DNA from: CAZTAO01 sp964611645
GTDB taxonomy: Bacteria > Armatimonadota > UBA5829
DNA: 53,131 nt
Assembly: GCA_964611645.1 (NCBI GenBank)
Contig: CAZTAO010000033.1
Coordinates: 1 to 53,131 of the forward strand
Direction: 5' to 3'
Numbering within the stretch: position 1 is the stretch's first letter; every line of letters begins with the position of its first letter. Shown one piece after another: positions 16,260 through 24,460 of this stretch. A program made the translations under genes and the position numbers. The notes under the pieces are model-generated. The model made no database searches, was not told the origin of the DNA, and saw nothing but the letters and a program-made list of their open reading frames with translations.

Positions 16260-19200
16260 ATGAACATTCTCAAGTTTTTCGACTCCAATGTGCGCGAGAT
16301 AGGCAGGTTCAGAACGGTCGCCGAGCAGGTGACCACCTTTGAACCGGCAATCAAACAGCTCACCGACGCCCAGCTTGCCGAGAAGACTGTTGCCTTCAGG
16401 CAGCGGTTGGAGGCCGGTGAGACCCTGGAAGAGCTCATGCCGGAGGCCTTTACGGTTGTCCGCGAGGCCAGCATTCGGACTATCGGGCTTCGGCACTTCG
16501 ACGTCCAGCTCATCGGCGCAATGGTCCTCCACCAGGGCAGGATCGCCGAGATGAAGACTGGAGAGGGAAAGACGCTTGTCGCCACCCTCGCGCTTTATCT
16601 CAACGCCCTCTCAGGCCACGGCGCCCACCTGGTCACAGTCAACGACTACCTCTCCAAACGCGACGCGCGCTGGATGGGGCCTGTCTTCCACATTCTGGGG
16701 CTGAGCGTTGGCTCGATTCACGGCCAGAGCGCCGAAACCGGGGACACGGGCCGATCCTTCCGATACGATCCCAGCTACGTGCCGGACGACGAGGACGAGT
16801 GGGAATCGCTGCGCCCGATCACCCGCAAAGAAGCCTACTTATGTGATATCACTTATGGCACCAACCACGAATTCGGCTTCGACTACCTCCGCGACAACAT
16901 GGCTTTCAGCCTCGAAGAACTGGTTCAACGCGAACTGAACTATGCCATTGTGGACGAAGTTGACTCAATCCTGGTCGACGAGGCCAGGACACCCCTCATC
17001 ATCTCCGGCCACGGCTACCGCTCAAGTGAGATGTATGGCAAGGTGGACAAGCTGGTTCGCAGGCTGGTAATTGAACGGGACTATACGGTCGATGAGAAGG
17101 CCAAGACGGCCATGCTAAACGAAGCCGGCACCCACCGGATCGAGGAAATGACCGGCTGCGGCAACCTCACCGACCCCGAGAACCTGGAACTCAACCAATA
17201 CATCAGCGCCGCCCTCAAGGCTCACGCCTGTTTCGAGAGAGACAGAGATTACGTGGTCAAGGATGGCCAGGTGATCATTGTTGATGAGTTCACCGGTCGG
17301 TTGATGTTTGGTCGGCGGTGGAGCGATGGCCTGCACCAGGCTGTCGAGGCCAAAGAAAACTGCAAGATAGAAGAAGAGAGCCAGACTCTCGCAACTATCA
17401 CATATCAGAACTTCTTCCGCCTCTACAAGAAACTCTCTGGTATGACAGGCACAGCCAAGACCGAAGAAGAAGAGTTCCGGAAGATATACGGACTGGATGT
17501 TGTGGAAGTCCCGACAAACAGGCCGGCCATCCGCAGAGACCTTGCTGATGTTATTTACAAGAGTGAGGAAGCCAAGTTCCGAGGTCTGACCATCCAGGTG
17601 CTCAAGTGCTACGGCACAGGGCAGCCTGTCCTGGTTGGAACGAGGTCGATAGCTGTCTCCGAACGGGTCAGCGATAGGCTGATCTCCGAGCGGCTTCAAC
17701 TCCTCGCAGCTATCGAACTCCTCCGGGCCAGGCTCGATGCCTCCAAGGATGTCAAGAAGGAAGAGGCAGCCGAGTTCCACGCGATTATGAATGCCAAGTT
17801 CGATGATCTGGCGATCAACAAGCTCAGCAGGATTGCCAAACGGCTGGACTTCGATCTGGATATGCTCAGCGACGCGAACATCGCCGAACTGGTCAAGCAC
17901 TTCGAGCTTCCTGAAAGGGCCAAGAGCAGACTTCGAGAGGCGCTCAAGGAAGGCATCGTCCACAACGTCCTCAACGCGAAGTTCCACGAGACGGAGGCTG
18001 AGATAGTCTCCGAGGCTGGGCGGCTTGGCGCGGTTACCATAGCGACAAACATGGCGGGCCGAGGCGTTGACATCATCCTCGGTGGCCCGGCAGGGGACTC
18101 GGAATCCCTGGATCTTGAGCCGATGGCTGAAGCCGAAGCTACCTGGGGATATGCGGAATGGCAGAAGAACAACGCGGATAAGATCGATGCCCTGAAGCCA
18201 GAAACCATCGAAGTGGTGAAACGGGCAGGGCTTTGCATCATTGGTTCGGAGCGTCACGAGAGCCGGCGAATCGACAACCAGCTCCGAGGCCGAGCCGGAC
18301 GACAGGGTGACCCGGGCATTTCCCGGTTCTATGTTTCGCTGGAAGACGAGTTGTGGAGACTGTTTGGCGATAAGTCGAACTCGTTCCTTCTGGGCAGTTG
18401 GCGGGAAGACCAATCTCTGGATGCGGGTCTACTCTCCAAGATGATCGAGCGGGCGCAGAAGAAAGTGGAAGATCACCACTTCGACATCCGCAAGCATGTT
18501 CTTGAGTATGATGATGTGATGAACATCCAGCGCGAGACCATCTACGGTCAGCGCAGGAAGATTCTCGAGGGAGTTGATCTCCGACCGACCATCATCGGCT
18601 ACCTTGAGGAGACGATGCAGAACGCCATAACTATGTTCCTGCCGGAAGGCGTTCGGCCTGACGAGTGGGACTACGAGGGTCTGTACAAGCACGTCAACGA
18701 GGTCCTGCCTCTGGAGATGTACTTCAAGCCTTCGGATATAGACAGGAAGCCTCGCGAGGAACTCAGCGACATGTTCCTCGACCTGGTGGAGAAGAGCTAT
18801 GAGCGGAAGGAGCAGGAAGTCGGCGTCGAGAACATGCGCGATGTCGAACGCCACCTAACTCTGGACCTCATCAACCGCAAATGGATCGATCACCTCGACG
18901 CCATGGACTACCTGCGAGAGGGCATCGGGCTTCGTGGATATGCCCAGAAAGACCCGCTGATAGAGTACAAAAAGGAAGCTTTCGACCTATTCCAGGAAAT
19001 GCTGGGCGGCATTCAGGATGATTTGGTCAGAATCGTGTATAGAGTTCAACTGGAGCGACAAGCCCCGCGCCCGGTTCGAAGACCCGCTTTCCAGAATGTG
19101 GTGGAACTATCGGCTGATGGCCCGCAGGGAATGTCGGACGAGGCTGCGGCAGTCGCAAGGCACATTGCCCGGTCCAACGCCGCCACACAAAAAGTCGGCC

Positions 19201-19268
19201 GAAACGACCCATGCCCCTGTGGCAGCGGCAAGAAGTACAAGAAATGCTGCATGGATAAAGAAGAGTAG
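16260..19268 (+). CDS. secA: Preprotein translocase ATPase SecA
   Basis: The ATP-driven motor that pushes unfolded preproteins through SecYEG. Walker A MKTGEGKT lies at 98-105, Walker B in IVDEVDSILVDEAR near 230-243, the Arg-rich helicase motif in RGRAGRQGDPG, and a SEC-C zinc motif (CPCGSGKKYKKCC) at the C-terminus, which binds phospholipid and SecB where present. At 1002 residues it is about 100 longer than E. coli SecA. The extra sequence is mainly an insertion at about 472-563 between SERVSDRL and HNVLNAKFH, within nucleotide-binding domain 2, plus a short acidic insertion (DDEDEWESL) near 180. The ribosome binding site is weak. It is followed by GC-rich hairpins and prfB. Confidence 0.97.
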   Translation: MNILKFFDSNVREIGRFRTVAEQVTTFEPAIKQLTDAQLAEKTVAFRQRLEAGETLEELMPEAFTVVREASIRTIGLRHFDVQLIGAMVLHQGRIAEMKTGEGKTLVATLALYLNALSGHGAHLVTVNDYLSKRDARWMGPVFHILGLSVGSIHGQSAETGDTGRSFRYDPSYVPDDEDEWESLRPITRKEAYLCDITYGTNHEFGFDYLRDNMAFSLEELVQRELNYAIVDEVDSILVDEARTPLIISGHGYRSSEMYGKVDKLVRRLVIERDYTVDEKAKTAMLNEAGTHRIEEMTGCGNLTDPENLELNQYISAALKAHACFERDRDYVVKDGQVIIVDEFTGRLMFGRRWSDGLHQAVEAKENCKIEEESQTLATITYQNFFRLYKKLSGMTGTAKTEEEEFRKIYGLDVVEVPTNRPAIRRDLADVIYKSEEAKFRGLTIQVLKCYGTGQPVLVGTRSIAVSERVSDRLISERLQLLAAIELLRARLDASKDVKKEEAAEFHAIMNAKFDDLAINKLSRIAKRLDFDLDMLSDANIAELVKHFELPERAKSRLREALKEGIVHNVLNAKFHETEAEIVSEAGRLGAVTIATNMAGRGVDIILGGPAGDSESLDLEPMAEAEATWGYAEWQKNNADKIDALKPETIEVVKRAGLCIIGSERHESRRIDNQLRGRAGRQGDPGISRFYVSLEDELWRLFGDKSNSFLLGSWREDQSLDAGLLSKMIERAQKKVEDHHFDIRKHVLEYDDVMNIQRETIYGQRRKILEGVDLRPTIIGYLEETMQNAITMFLPEGVRPDEWDYEGLYKHVNEVLPLEMYFKPSDIDRKPREELSDMFLDLVEKSYERKEQEVGVENMRDVERHLTLDLINRKWIDHLDAMDYLREGIGLRGYAQKDPLIEYKKEAFDLFQEMLGGIQDDLVRIVYRVQLERQAPRPVRRPAFQNVVELSADGPQGMSDEAAAVARHIARSNAATQKVGRNDPCPCGSGKKYKKCCMDKEE

Positions 19269-19274
19269 ACTACT

Positions 19275-19386
19275 CCCCCTCTCCGCGCACGGAGAGGGCT
19301 GGGGTGAGGTTCCTTCAGCGTAGGATCACGCGAGATCGTACGCCGGTAAGAACCGCCCCCTAACCCCCTCCGGCGCGGAGGGGGAT
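19275..19386. repeat. Paired inverted REP-like GC-rich hairpins (REPIN-like)
   Basis: Left unit 19275-19309: CCCTCTCC and GGAGAGGG hairpin followed by CTGGGGTGAGG. Right unit 19353-19386, in opposite orientation: CCCCCTCCG and CGGAGGGGG preceded by a C-rich TAACCCC tail. Read on the minus strand, the right unit has the same order of hairpin then G-rich tail, so the two form an inverted pair across about 43 bases. It fills almost the whole gap between secA and prfB and may also end secA transcription. A single related unit is at 50969-51008. Confidence 0.65.
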
Positions 19387-19404
19387 TACGTGGAAAGGCC
19401 AACT

Positions 19405-20511
19405 ATGCTAAAAGATATCTGGGACAGAGCAACTGTCCTTCAGCGAAACCTCGAAGAGCTGGGAGGTCATCTTTGACCTCGCCAATGCACAGAAACAAAT
19501 AGCAGAGATCGAAGAGTCCACTGCGGCCCAGGGTTCTGGGACGATGCGGCTGAGGCTCAACAGATACTCAAGAAGCTTTCAAACCTCAAGACAACAATAG
19601 AGCCTACCCTGGCTCTGACCGCGCGCGTGGATGATATCGCCATAATGGCTGAACTCATCGAAGATGAAGAGGGTGCGGACGCAAGGGAACTCCGCAAGGA
19701 CCTCGATCACGCCGAGAAGGACTTCAAGCGCCTGGAACTTGACACCCTCCTTTCCGGCGAGTACGATTCCAACAGCGCAATCCTGGAGATAAACTCAGGC
19801 GCCGGCGGAACTGAATCGTGCGATTGGGTCGACATGCTGCTGCGAATGTACCTGCGCTGGGCCGAGCGGCGTGGCTACTCTACGGAGATTGTAAACACGG
19901 TTCCCGGGGAGGTCGCGGGCCTCAAGAGTGTCACGGTGCTGGTCAACGGCAAGAATGCTTACGGCTACCTCAGATATGAACGTGGGGTGCACCGACTGGT
20001 GCGTATATCTCCCTTCGATGCCAACAAGCGCCGCCACACCTCCTTTTCGGCTGTCGACGCAATCCCCGAACTCGATGATGACACCGGAGTTGATATTAAC
20101 CCCGATGAAATCAAAATGGACACGTACCGCGCAAGTGGCGCAGGTGGGCAGCACGTAAACAAAACCGACTCTGCCGTGCGACTTACGCACATTCCCACTG
20201 GAATTGTGGTAACATGCCAGAATGAGCGGTCGCAACACAAGAACCGGGAAGTTGCCTTGAAGGTGCTGGCGTCTCGTATTGCCGAAGTGCAGAGGGCACA
20301 GTCCGATCAGCGCTTGGCCGAGCTTCGTGGGGACATGAGGGCGATAGAGTGGGGGAGCCAGATACGCTCCTATGTTTTCCAACCGTACACAATGGTAAAA
20401 GATCATAGGACAGGACACGAAGTCGGCGATGTGATTCGCATTATGGATGGCGACATAGACGACTTCATCCAGGCCGAGCTTAGAAGTTTGGGCGGAGCAA
20501 AGTCAACTTAG
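19405..20511 (+). CDS. prfB: Peptide chain release factor 2 (recoded, with a second frame break)
   Basis: Releases nascent chains at UGA and UAA. The RF2-specific SPF tripeptide (codons 20008-20016) and the catalytic GGQ (codons 20143-20151, SGAGGQHVNKTDSAVR) are intact, and the C-terminal domain is complete. The start at ATG 19405 opens MLKDIWDRATVLQRNLEELGGHL and meets UGA at 19474-19476 in the classical CTT TGA C recoding context, where a +1 shift continues DLANAQKQIAEIEES. The RF2-like sequence then jumps frame again near 19526-19531: GFWDDAAEAQ is encoded in the original frame, as if one C were missing from a CCC run. The remaining frame is open through 20511. It is a functional gene if that base is an assembly error, otherwise possibly damaged. 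Confidence 0.9.
19461..19477 (+). promoter_or_regulatory. RF2 programmed +1 frameshift site
   Basis: An internal Shine-Dalgarno GGAGGT (19462-19467), then CAT, the slippery CTT, in-frame TGA and C. The spacing equals that of the E. coli prfB site (Shine-Dalgarno, one codon, CTT TGA C). When RF2 is scarce the ribosome pauses at UGA and slips +1, so the protein limits its own synthesis. Confidence 0.92.
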
Positions 20512-20574
20512 TGAACATAATGGTCTGATGCATGCGTCTATTAACCATGAGGACGTGGTTCTTCGAGGTGTGAG

Positions 20575-21258
20575 ATGTTGAGCAAGTGGTCAGTTCTAGT
20601 AATATCATTAGCAGTATTGGTGGCGGTGGGTTCCGTGTTGTGGGCGCAAGAAGCCAAGGCTGACGCCGCCTTCACGATTGGTAACAAAGATGGCGGGAAG
20701 CAGGAAACCTCCCTTGGAGACCTCGCGACCGACGCCATGCGAGTTGCGATGAAGACGCAGATAGCGTTTCTCGCCGGAAGCGAACTAAAGAACCTGGATC
20801 CGGCTGTTCCGGTTGCGAGTCTGCAACTCGCGCAGTTGACCCCAGCGATCAGCTTCCCTGATGACCCGTTGGCGATGCTTCAGCTTACCGGCAAAGAAGT
20901 CAGAGGCGCTCTTGAACGCTCTGTATCGCTCTACCCGCAGCGGAACCTCGGGTTCTTGCAGGTATCCGGCCTGAAGTTCACCCTTGACCCTGGGAAACCG
21001 ACAGGCAAGCGAGTGGGCGCGGTGATAGTCGGCAAAGAAGAACTCAAAGACGAGACCGTCTACACAGTTGCCGTTACGAATTCAATGGCTAATGGCGCTC
21101 TGGGCTACTGGAGCGTGTGGTCTGCGAGCAGTGTGCTCAAGCGCGACTCAGAGCAGTCACTCAAGAAGGCCTTGGACGCTTATCTCAAGACAAGCCCCAA
21201 GCTTGAGTACAAAGTGCCCTCGAGGATAACGCCTCCGACACCGCCTGCCAACACTTAG
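20575..21258 (+). CDS. Secreted stand-alone 5'-nucleotidase C-terminal domain protein
   Basis: A 227-residue protein with a signal peptide (VLVISLAVLVAVGSVLWAQ). The rest matches the C-terminal substrate-binding domain of the UshA/5'-nucleotidase family: GDLATDAMR, FPDDPLAMLQLTGKEVRGALE, NLGFLQVSGLKFTLDP and a final VAVTNSMANGALGYW. The catalytic metallophosphoesterase domain, normally N-terminal, is absent and is not encoded in adjacent sequence. It is therefore either a nucleotide- or ligand-binding protein or a remnant. The ATG lies 63 bases after prfB with a weak binding site. It may be co-transcribed with the GyrI-like gene downstream. Confidence 0.8.
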   Translation: MLSKWSVLVISLAVLVAVGSVLWAQEAKADAAFTIGNKDGGKQETSLGDLATDAMRVAMKTQIAFLAGSELKNLDPAVPVASLQLAQLTPAISFPDDPLAMLQLTGKEVRGALERSVSLYPQRNLGFLQVSGLKFTLDPGKPTGKRVGAVIVGKEELKDETVYTVAVTNSMANGALGYWSVWSASSVLKRDSEQSLKKALDAYLKTSPKLEYKVPSRITPPTPPANT

Positions 21259-21285
21259 CAGCAAGTCACACTACGGAGGGCTGGA

Positions 21286-21804
21286 ATGCCACCTGCACCC
21301 AAGACGCAGTACCCTCGTATTGTAGAAATGCCCGCGCAGAGAGTGGCCACTGTCACGTCAGTGGGCGATCCCAACACCGCCGCTGAAGCTGAGTTGGGTG
21401 CACTATTTGGCTCTGTATATACGCTCAAGTTCGCGATGAAGAAGAGTGGGGTGGGTGACTTCAAGGTCTGCGGCCTTAGAGCCAGGTGGCCTGATGCTCA
21501 TCTTCTCCCCAAAGACCAATGGACAGGCCAGTGGTCACTGCCGATTCCCGATGACATCACTGAGCTTCCCCAGAAGACTCCCGAGATCGAAGTATGCCTG
21601 GATACCTGGGAATATGGGACTGTTGCTGAGATTCTTCACGTAGGTCCGTATTCAGAAGAGGGGCCGACGGTCCAGCGGCTTCACGCGTTCATAGAGGAAA
21701 GCGGATACGAACTGGCCGGCCCTCACGAAGAAGAGTACCTCACATCCCCCAGGGCCAAGGTACAGAAGACCATCATCCGCTACGTGGTCCGCCCGAAAGC
21801 CTGA
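21286..21804 (+). CDS. GyrI-like small-molecule-binding domain protein
   Basis: A 172-residue protein made of a single GyrI-like (SOUL/AraC effector-binding type) domain: YPRIVEMPAQRVATVTSVGDP at the start, LHVGPYSEEGPTVQRLHAFI in the middle and LTSPRAKVQKTIIRYVV at the end. The domain binds diverse small organic molecules; free-standing copies include some hydrolases of cyclopropane-type toxins. There is no DNA-binding domain. GGAGGG sits four bases before the ATG. Its stop codon directly abuts the stop codon of htpX on the other strand. Confidence 0.85.
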   Translation: MPPAPKTQYPRIVEMPAQRVATVTSVGDPNTAAEAELGALFGSVYTLKFAMKKSGVGDFKVCGLRARWPDAHLLPKDQWTGQWSLPIPDDITELPQKTPEIEVCLDTWEYGTVAEILHVGPYSEEGPTVQRLHAFIEESGYELAGPHEEEYLTSPRAKVQKTIIRYVVRPKA

Positions 21805-22689
21805 CTACATCTCCCGCAGTCGTCGGACGCGCTCCGCAGTCGAGGGGTGGGTGGAGAACAAGTTCACGCTTGCGTCACGTGCCTTCTTCAGCGGGTCCGA
21901 AATGAACAGCGGCGCGGTGGCGGCGCTGGCGGTCTGGACCGGCATCGGGTTGGCAGCTATCTTTTCAAGGGCCGAAGCGAGACCGTCCGGGTAGCGCGTC
22001 AACATTGCCCCGCTGGCATCGGCGAGAAATTCTCTCTGCCTGGAAGCGGCTGCTTTTACTATTGCCGCCGAAATAGGCGCTAGAATTGCCAACACGACGC
22101 CTATCACCAGGAAGATAACCTGGCCCCCGTTGTCGTCTCTTGAGCGCCTGTAGCCACCCCATCGCCCACTGTACCAGAACCAGTTTGCCAGCATCGATAT
22201 GGTTCCTACCATCACGGTGATGAGCATCATGAAGCGGATGTCGTAGTTCTGGATGTGCGACATCTCGTGGGCGATCACGCCTTCAAGCTCCACCCGGTTC
22301 ATCATGTCCAGCAGCCCGGTCGTGGCGCATATCACTGCGTGCTCGGGATCGCGGCCGGTGGCGAATGCGTTGGGCGATGGGTCGTCCATCACGTAGATCT
22401 TGGGCAGAGGAAGACCGGAAGCTATTGCGAGGCCTTCCACCGAGTTTACAAAGTGCGGGAACTCCTCGCGGGTAGCCTCTCGGGCGCCGGTCATGGTGAG
22501 GACGACCCTGTCGCTGTAGTAGAAGCTGAAAAAGCTCATCAGTGTCGCGACGCCTATCGCGCCTATCACGATGAAGTAGTTGTTGTACGCCTCTGCAAAG
22601 ACGTACCCAACCAGGCAGACCAGCAGGATGAACGCGAACACAAGCAACCGCGACATCCATATATTCCTAGATATCTGCTGATATATCAT
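21805..22689 (-). CDS. htpX: HtpX-like M48 membrane zinc metalloprotease
   Basis: Degrades misfolded or damaged membrane proteins. Two N-terminal membrane segments lie at about 12-33 and 38-58. The zinc motif HEMSH is at 141-145, followed by another hydrophobic pair at about 158-173 and 190-215. The downstream Glu ligand lies in REFLADASG. Length (294) is normal for the family. It is 22 bases downstream of lemA on the same strand, a pairing seen in many bacteria, so the two are probably one transcript and may act together in membrane quality control. AAGG precedes the ATG by about eight bases. Confidence 0.93.
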   Translation of the reverse strand: MIYQQISRNIWMSRLLVFAFILLVCLVGYVFAEAYNNYFIVIGAIGVATLMSFFSFYYSDRVVLTMTGAREATREEFPHFVNSVEGLAIASGLPLPKIYVMDDPSPNAFATGRDPEHAVICATTGLLDMMNRVELEGVIAHEMSHIQNYDIRFMMLITVMVGTISMLANWFWYSGRWGGYRRSRDDNGGQVIFLVIGVVLAILAPISAAIVKAAASRQREFLADASGAMLTRYPDGLASALEKIAANPMPVQTASAATAPLFISDPLKKARDASVNLFSTHPSTAERVRRLREM

Positions 22690-22711
22690 ATACTTACCTT
22701 CGCCGAATAAC

Positions 22712-23275
22712 TCAGAACTGGACCTTTACCGGCTCGCGGGCAATATCTTCCATTTCAAAATACTCTCGTTCCTTGAAGCTGAAAGCGTTGGCTATCAGAT
22801 TAGAAGGAAACGTCTGAACGAGTGTATTGAACGCCATTACGGTATCATTGTAGAACTGTCTGGAGTAGGCGATCTTGCTTTCAGTTCCGGACAGCTCTTC
22901 CTGGAGCATCATGAAGTTCTGATTGGCTTTGAGCTCAGGGTAGGCTTCAGCGACTGCAAACAGGCTCTTCAGCGCGCCGGATATCATGTTCTGCGCCTCT
23001 GCCTGCTCCTGGACGCCTTGCGCGTTCATCATCGAGCTTCTGGCCTTGCTGACCTCTTCAAACACGCCGCGTTCGTGGGTCGCGTATGCTTTTACGGTCT
23101 CCACGAGGTTCGGAATCAAGTCATATCGCCGCCGAAGTTGAACGTCTATCTGCGACCAGGCGTTCTCTATTCTGTTTCGCAGACCAACTAGTTGGTTGTA
23201 CTTCGCGATGACCCATATCGCCAGGACTATTACCAGTCCGACGATCACCGCCAACAGCTTGCCCAGAATTTCCAT
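22712..23275 (-). CDS. lemA: LemA family membrane protein
   Basis: A 187-residue protein with one N-terminal membrane anchor (ILGKLLAVIVGLVIVLAIWVI) and a long helical bundle. Family hallmarks are clear: YNQLVGLRNRIENAWSQIDVQLRRR, YDLIPNLVETVKAYATHE, AYPELKANQNFMMLQEEL, FNTLVQTFPSNLIA. The molecular role of LemA is not established. The ATG at 23275 is eight bases from GGAGG, and the longer frame to 23290 is less likely. It is the first gene of the lemA-htpX pair, with a promoter at 23313-23341 divergent from the DAHP synthase promoter. Confidence 0.93.
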   Translation of the reverse strand: MEILGKLLAVIVGLVIVLAIWVIAKYNQLVGLRNRIENAWSQIDVQLRRRYDLIPNLVETVKAYATHERGVFEEVSKARSSMMNAQGVQEQAEAQNMISGALKSLFAVAEAYPELKANQNFMMLQEELSGTESKIAYSRQFYNDTVMAFNTLVQTFPSNLIANAFSFKEREYFEMEDIAREPVKVQF

Positions 23276-23312
23276 CAGACCAACCTCCACAAGGCATTGT
23301 ACTCTGTGATCT

Positions 23313-23341
23313 AGTGTACATCAGCACAAGCCGGAATGCAA
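23313..23341 (-). promoter_or_regulatory. Promoter for lemA-htpX
   Basis: On the minus strand TTGCAT (23341-23336) and TACACT (23318-23313) with a 17-base spacer, about 37 bases ahead of the lemA ATG. Confidence 0.5.
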
Positions 23342-23344
23342 CGC

Positions 23345-23374
23345 TTGGTAATGAGGGCGGAACTGAGCTATACT
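23345..23374 (+). promoter_or_regulatory. Promoter for DAHP synthase
   Basis: TTGGTA (23345-23350) and TATACT (23369-23374) with an 18-base spacer. The predicted start lies only about ten bases before the GGAGGT ribosome binding site (23389-23394), giving a very short leader. It lies back to back with the lemA promoter. Confidence 0.5.
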
Positions 23375-23401
23375 ATCCCTGAGTACTCGGAGGTAAGAGA
23401 A

Positions 23402-24424
23402 TTGATCATTATAATGGATACCAAGGCCTCGGCGCCCGAAGTTGAGGCTGTGATACAGGAAGTGGAGTCTACCGGTTTCAGGCCATTCGTGAACCCGGGA
23501 ACTGAGCGCAAGGTCATTGCGGTCCTTGGCGAACTGGACGTCAGAAAGGCCGATATCGTCGAGCACTTCCGGACCATGGCCGGGGTGGCGCGAGTTGAGC
23601 TGATATCGGACCTGTGGAAGCTGGCTTCCCGCACTTACCACCCGGAGGACAGCTCATTTGTCGTGCGAGGTGTGAAGATCGGCGGGACAGGGATTGTGGT
23701 TGCGGCGGGTCCGTGCAGCGTCGAGTCGGAGAAACAGACCATTGAGTTGGCGATTCAGGTAAAGGCTGCCGGCGCGAGGTTCCTGCGAGGTGGGGCGTTC
23801 AAGCCCCGCACCTCCCCCTACAGCTTCCAGGGACTTGGCGAAGAGGGCTTGAAGATTCTCGCAAAAGCGCGGGAGGAGACTGGGCTGCCGGTTGTCACGG
23901 AGGTCATGGACACCCACGAAGTGGACTTGGTCTGCGAGTATGCGGACATCCTCCAGATCGGCACCCGCAACATGCAGAACTACTCACTTCTGCGCAAAGT
24001 AGGAACAACTGGCCACCCGATCCTGCTCAAGCGAGGACTTGGGTCGAAAATCAAGGACCTGCTGATGTCCGCGGAGTATATCATCTCCGAAGGAAATCAG
24101 CAGGTGATACTGTGCGAACGTGGCATCACTACTTTCGAAGACGCCACCCGCCACACCACCGACATCAACGCGGTCCCAGTACTCAAGAGGTGGACTCACC
24201 TTCCCGTGATGATAGATCCCAGCCACGCGACCGGTGACTCGCATTACGTGGGAGCCGTATCAAAAGCCGGAATAGCGGCAGGCGCGGATGGCCTGATCAT
24301 CGAAGTTCACAATGACCCGGCCCACGCCAAGAGCGACGGTCCGCAGTCACTGTCGCCCGAGCGATTCGATGAGTTGATGGGACAGCTCAGGCGGGTAGCT
24401 GAGGCTGTCGACAGGACGCTGTGA
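23402..24424 (+). CDS. aroF: 3-deoxy-7-phosphoheptulonate (DAHP) synthase, type I-beta
   Basis: Condenses phosphoenolpyruvate and erythrose 4-phosphate, the first step of aromatic amino acid synthesis. Residues 1-75 form a ferredoxin-like regulatory domain of the Thermotoga type (LIIIMDTKASAPEVEAV), which mediates feedback control in that family. The barrel has AGPCSVES, GGAFKPRTSPYSFQG, TRNMQNYSLLRKVG, KRGLGS and the IDPSHATGD metal and phosphate motifs. The open frame starts at 23336, but TTG 23402 is seven bases from a perfect GGAGGT and gives the usual family N-terminus, so 340 residues is preferred. No other aromatic-pathway gene is adjacent. Confidence 0.95.
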   Translation: MIIIMDTKASAPEVEAVIQEVESTGFRPFVNPGTERKVIAVLGELDVRKADIVEHFRTMAGVARVELISDLWKLASRTYHPEDSSFVVRGVKIGGTGIVVAAGPCSVESEKQTIELAIQVKAAGARFLRGGAFKPRTSPYSFQGLGEEGLKILAKAREETGLPVVTEVMDTHEVDLVCEYADILQIGTRNMQNYSLLRKVGTTGHPILLKRGLGSKIKDLLMSAEYIISEGNQQVILCERGITTFEDATRHTTDINAVPVLKRWTHLPVMIDPSHATGDSHYVGAVSKAGIAAGADGLIIEVHNDPAHAKSDGPQSLSPERFDELMGQLRRVAEAVDRTL

Positions 24425-24460
24425 CCATTGCCGGTTTGCGAATAGGCAGGAGGTAACTTG

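Noticed and set aside
17115..18413. 432-residue minus-strand frame inside secA
   Set aside because: secA is certain on the plus strand, and this frame has no recognisable domain.
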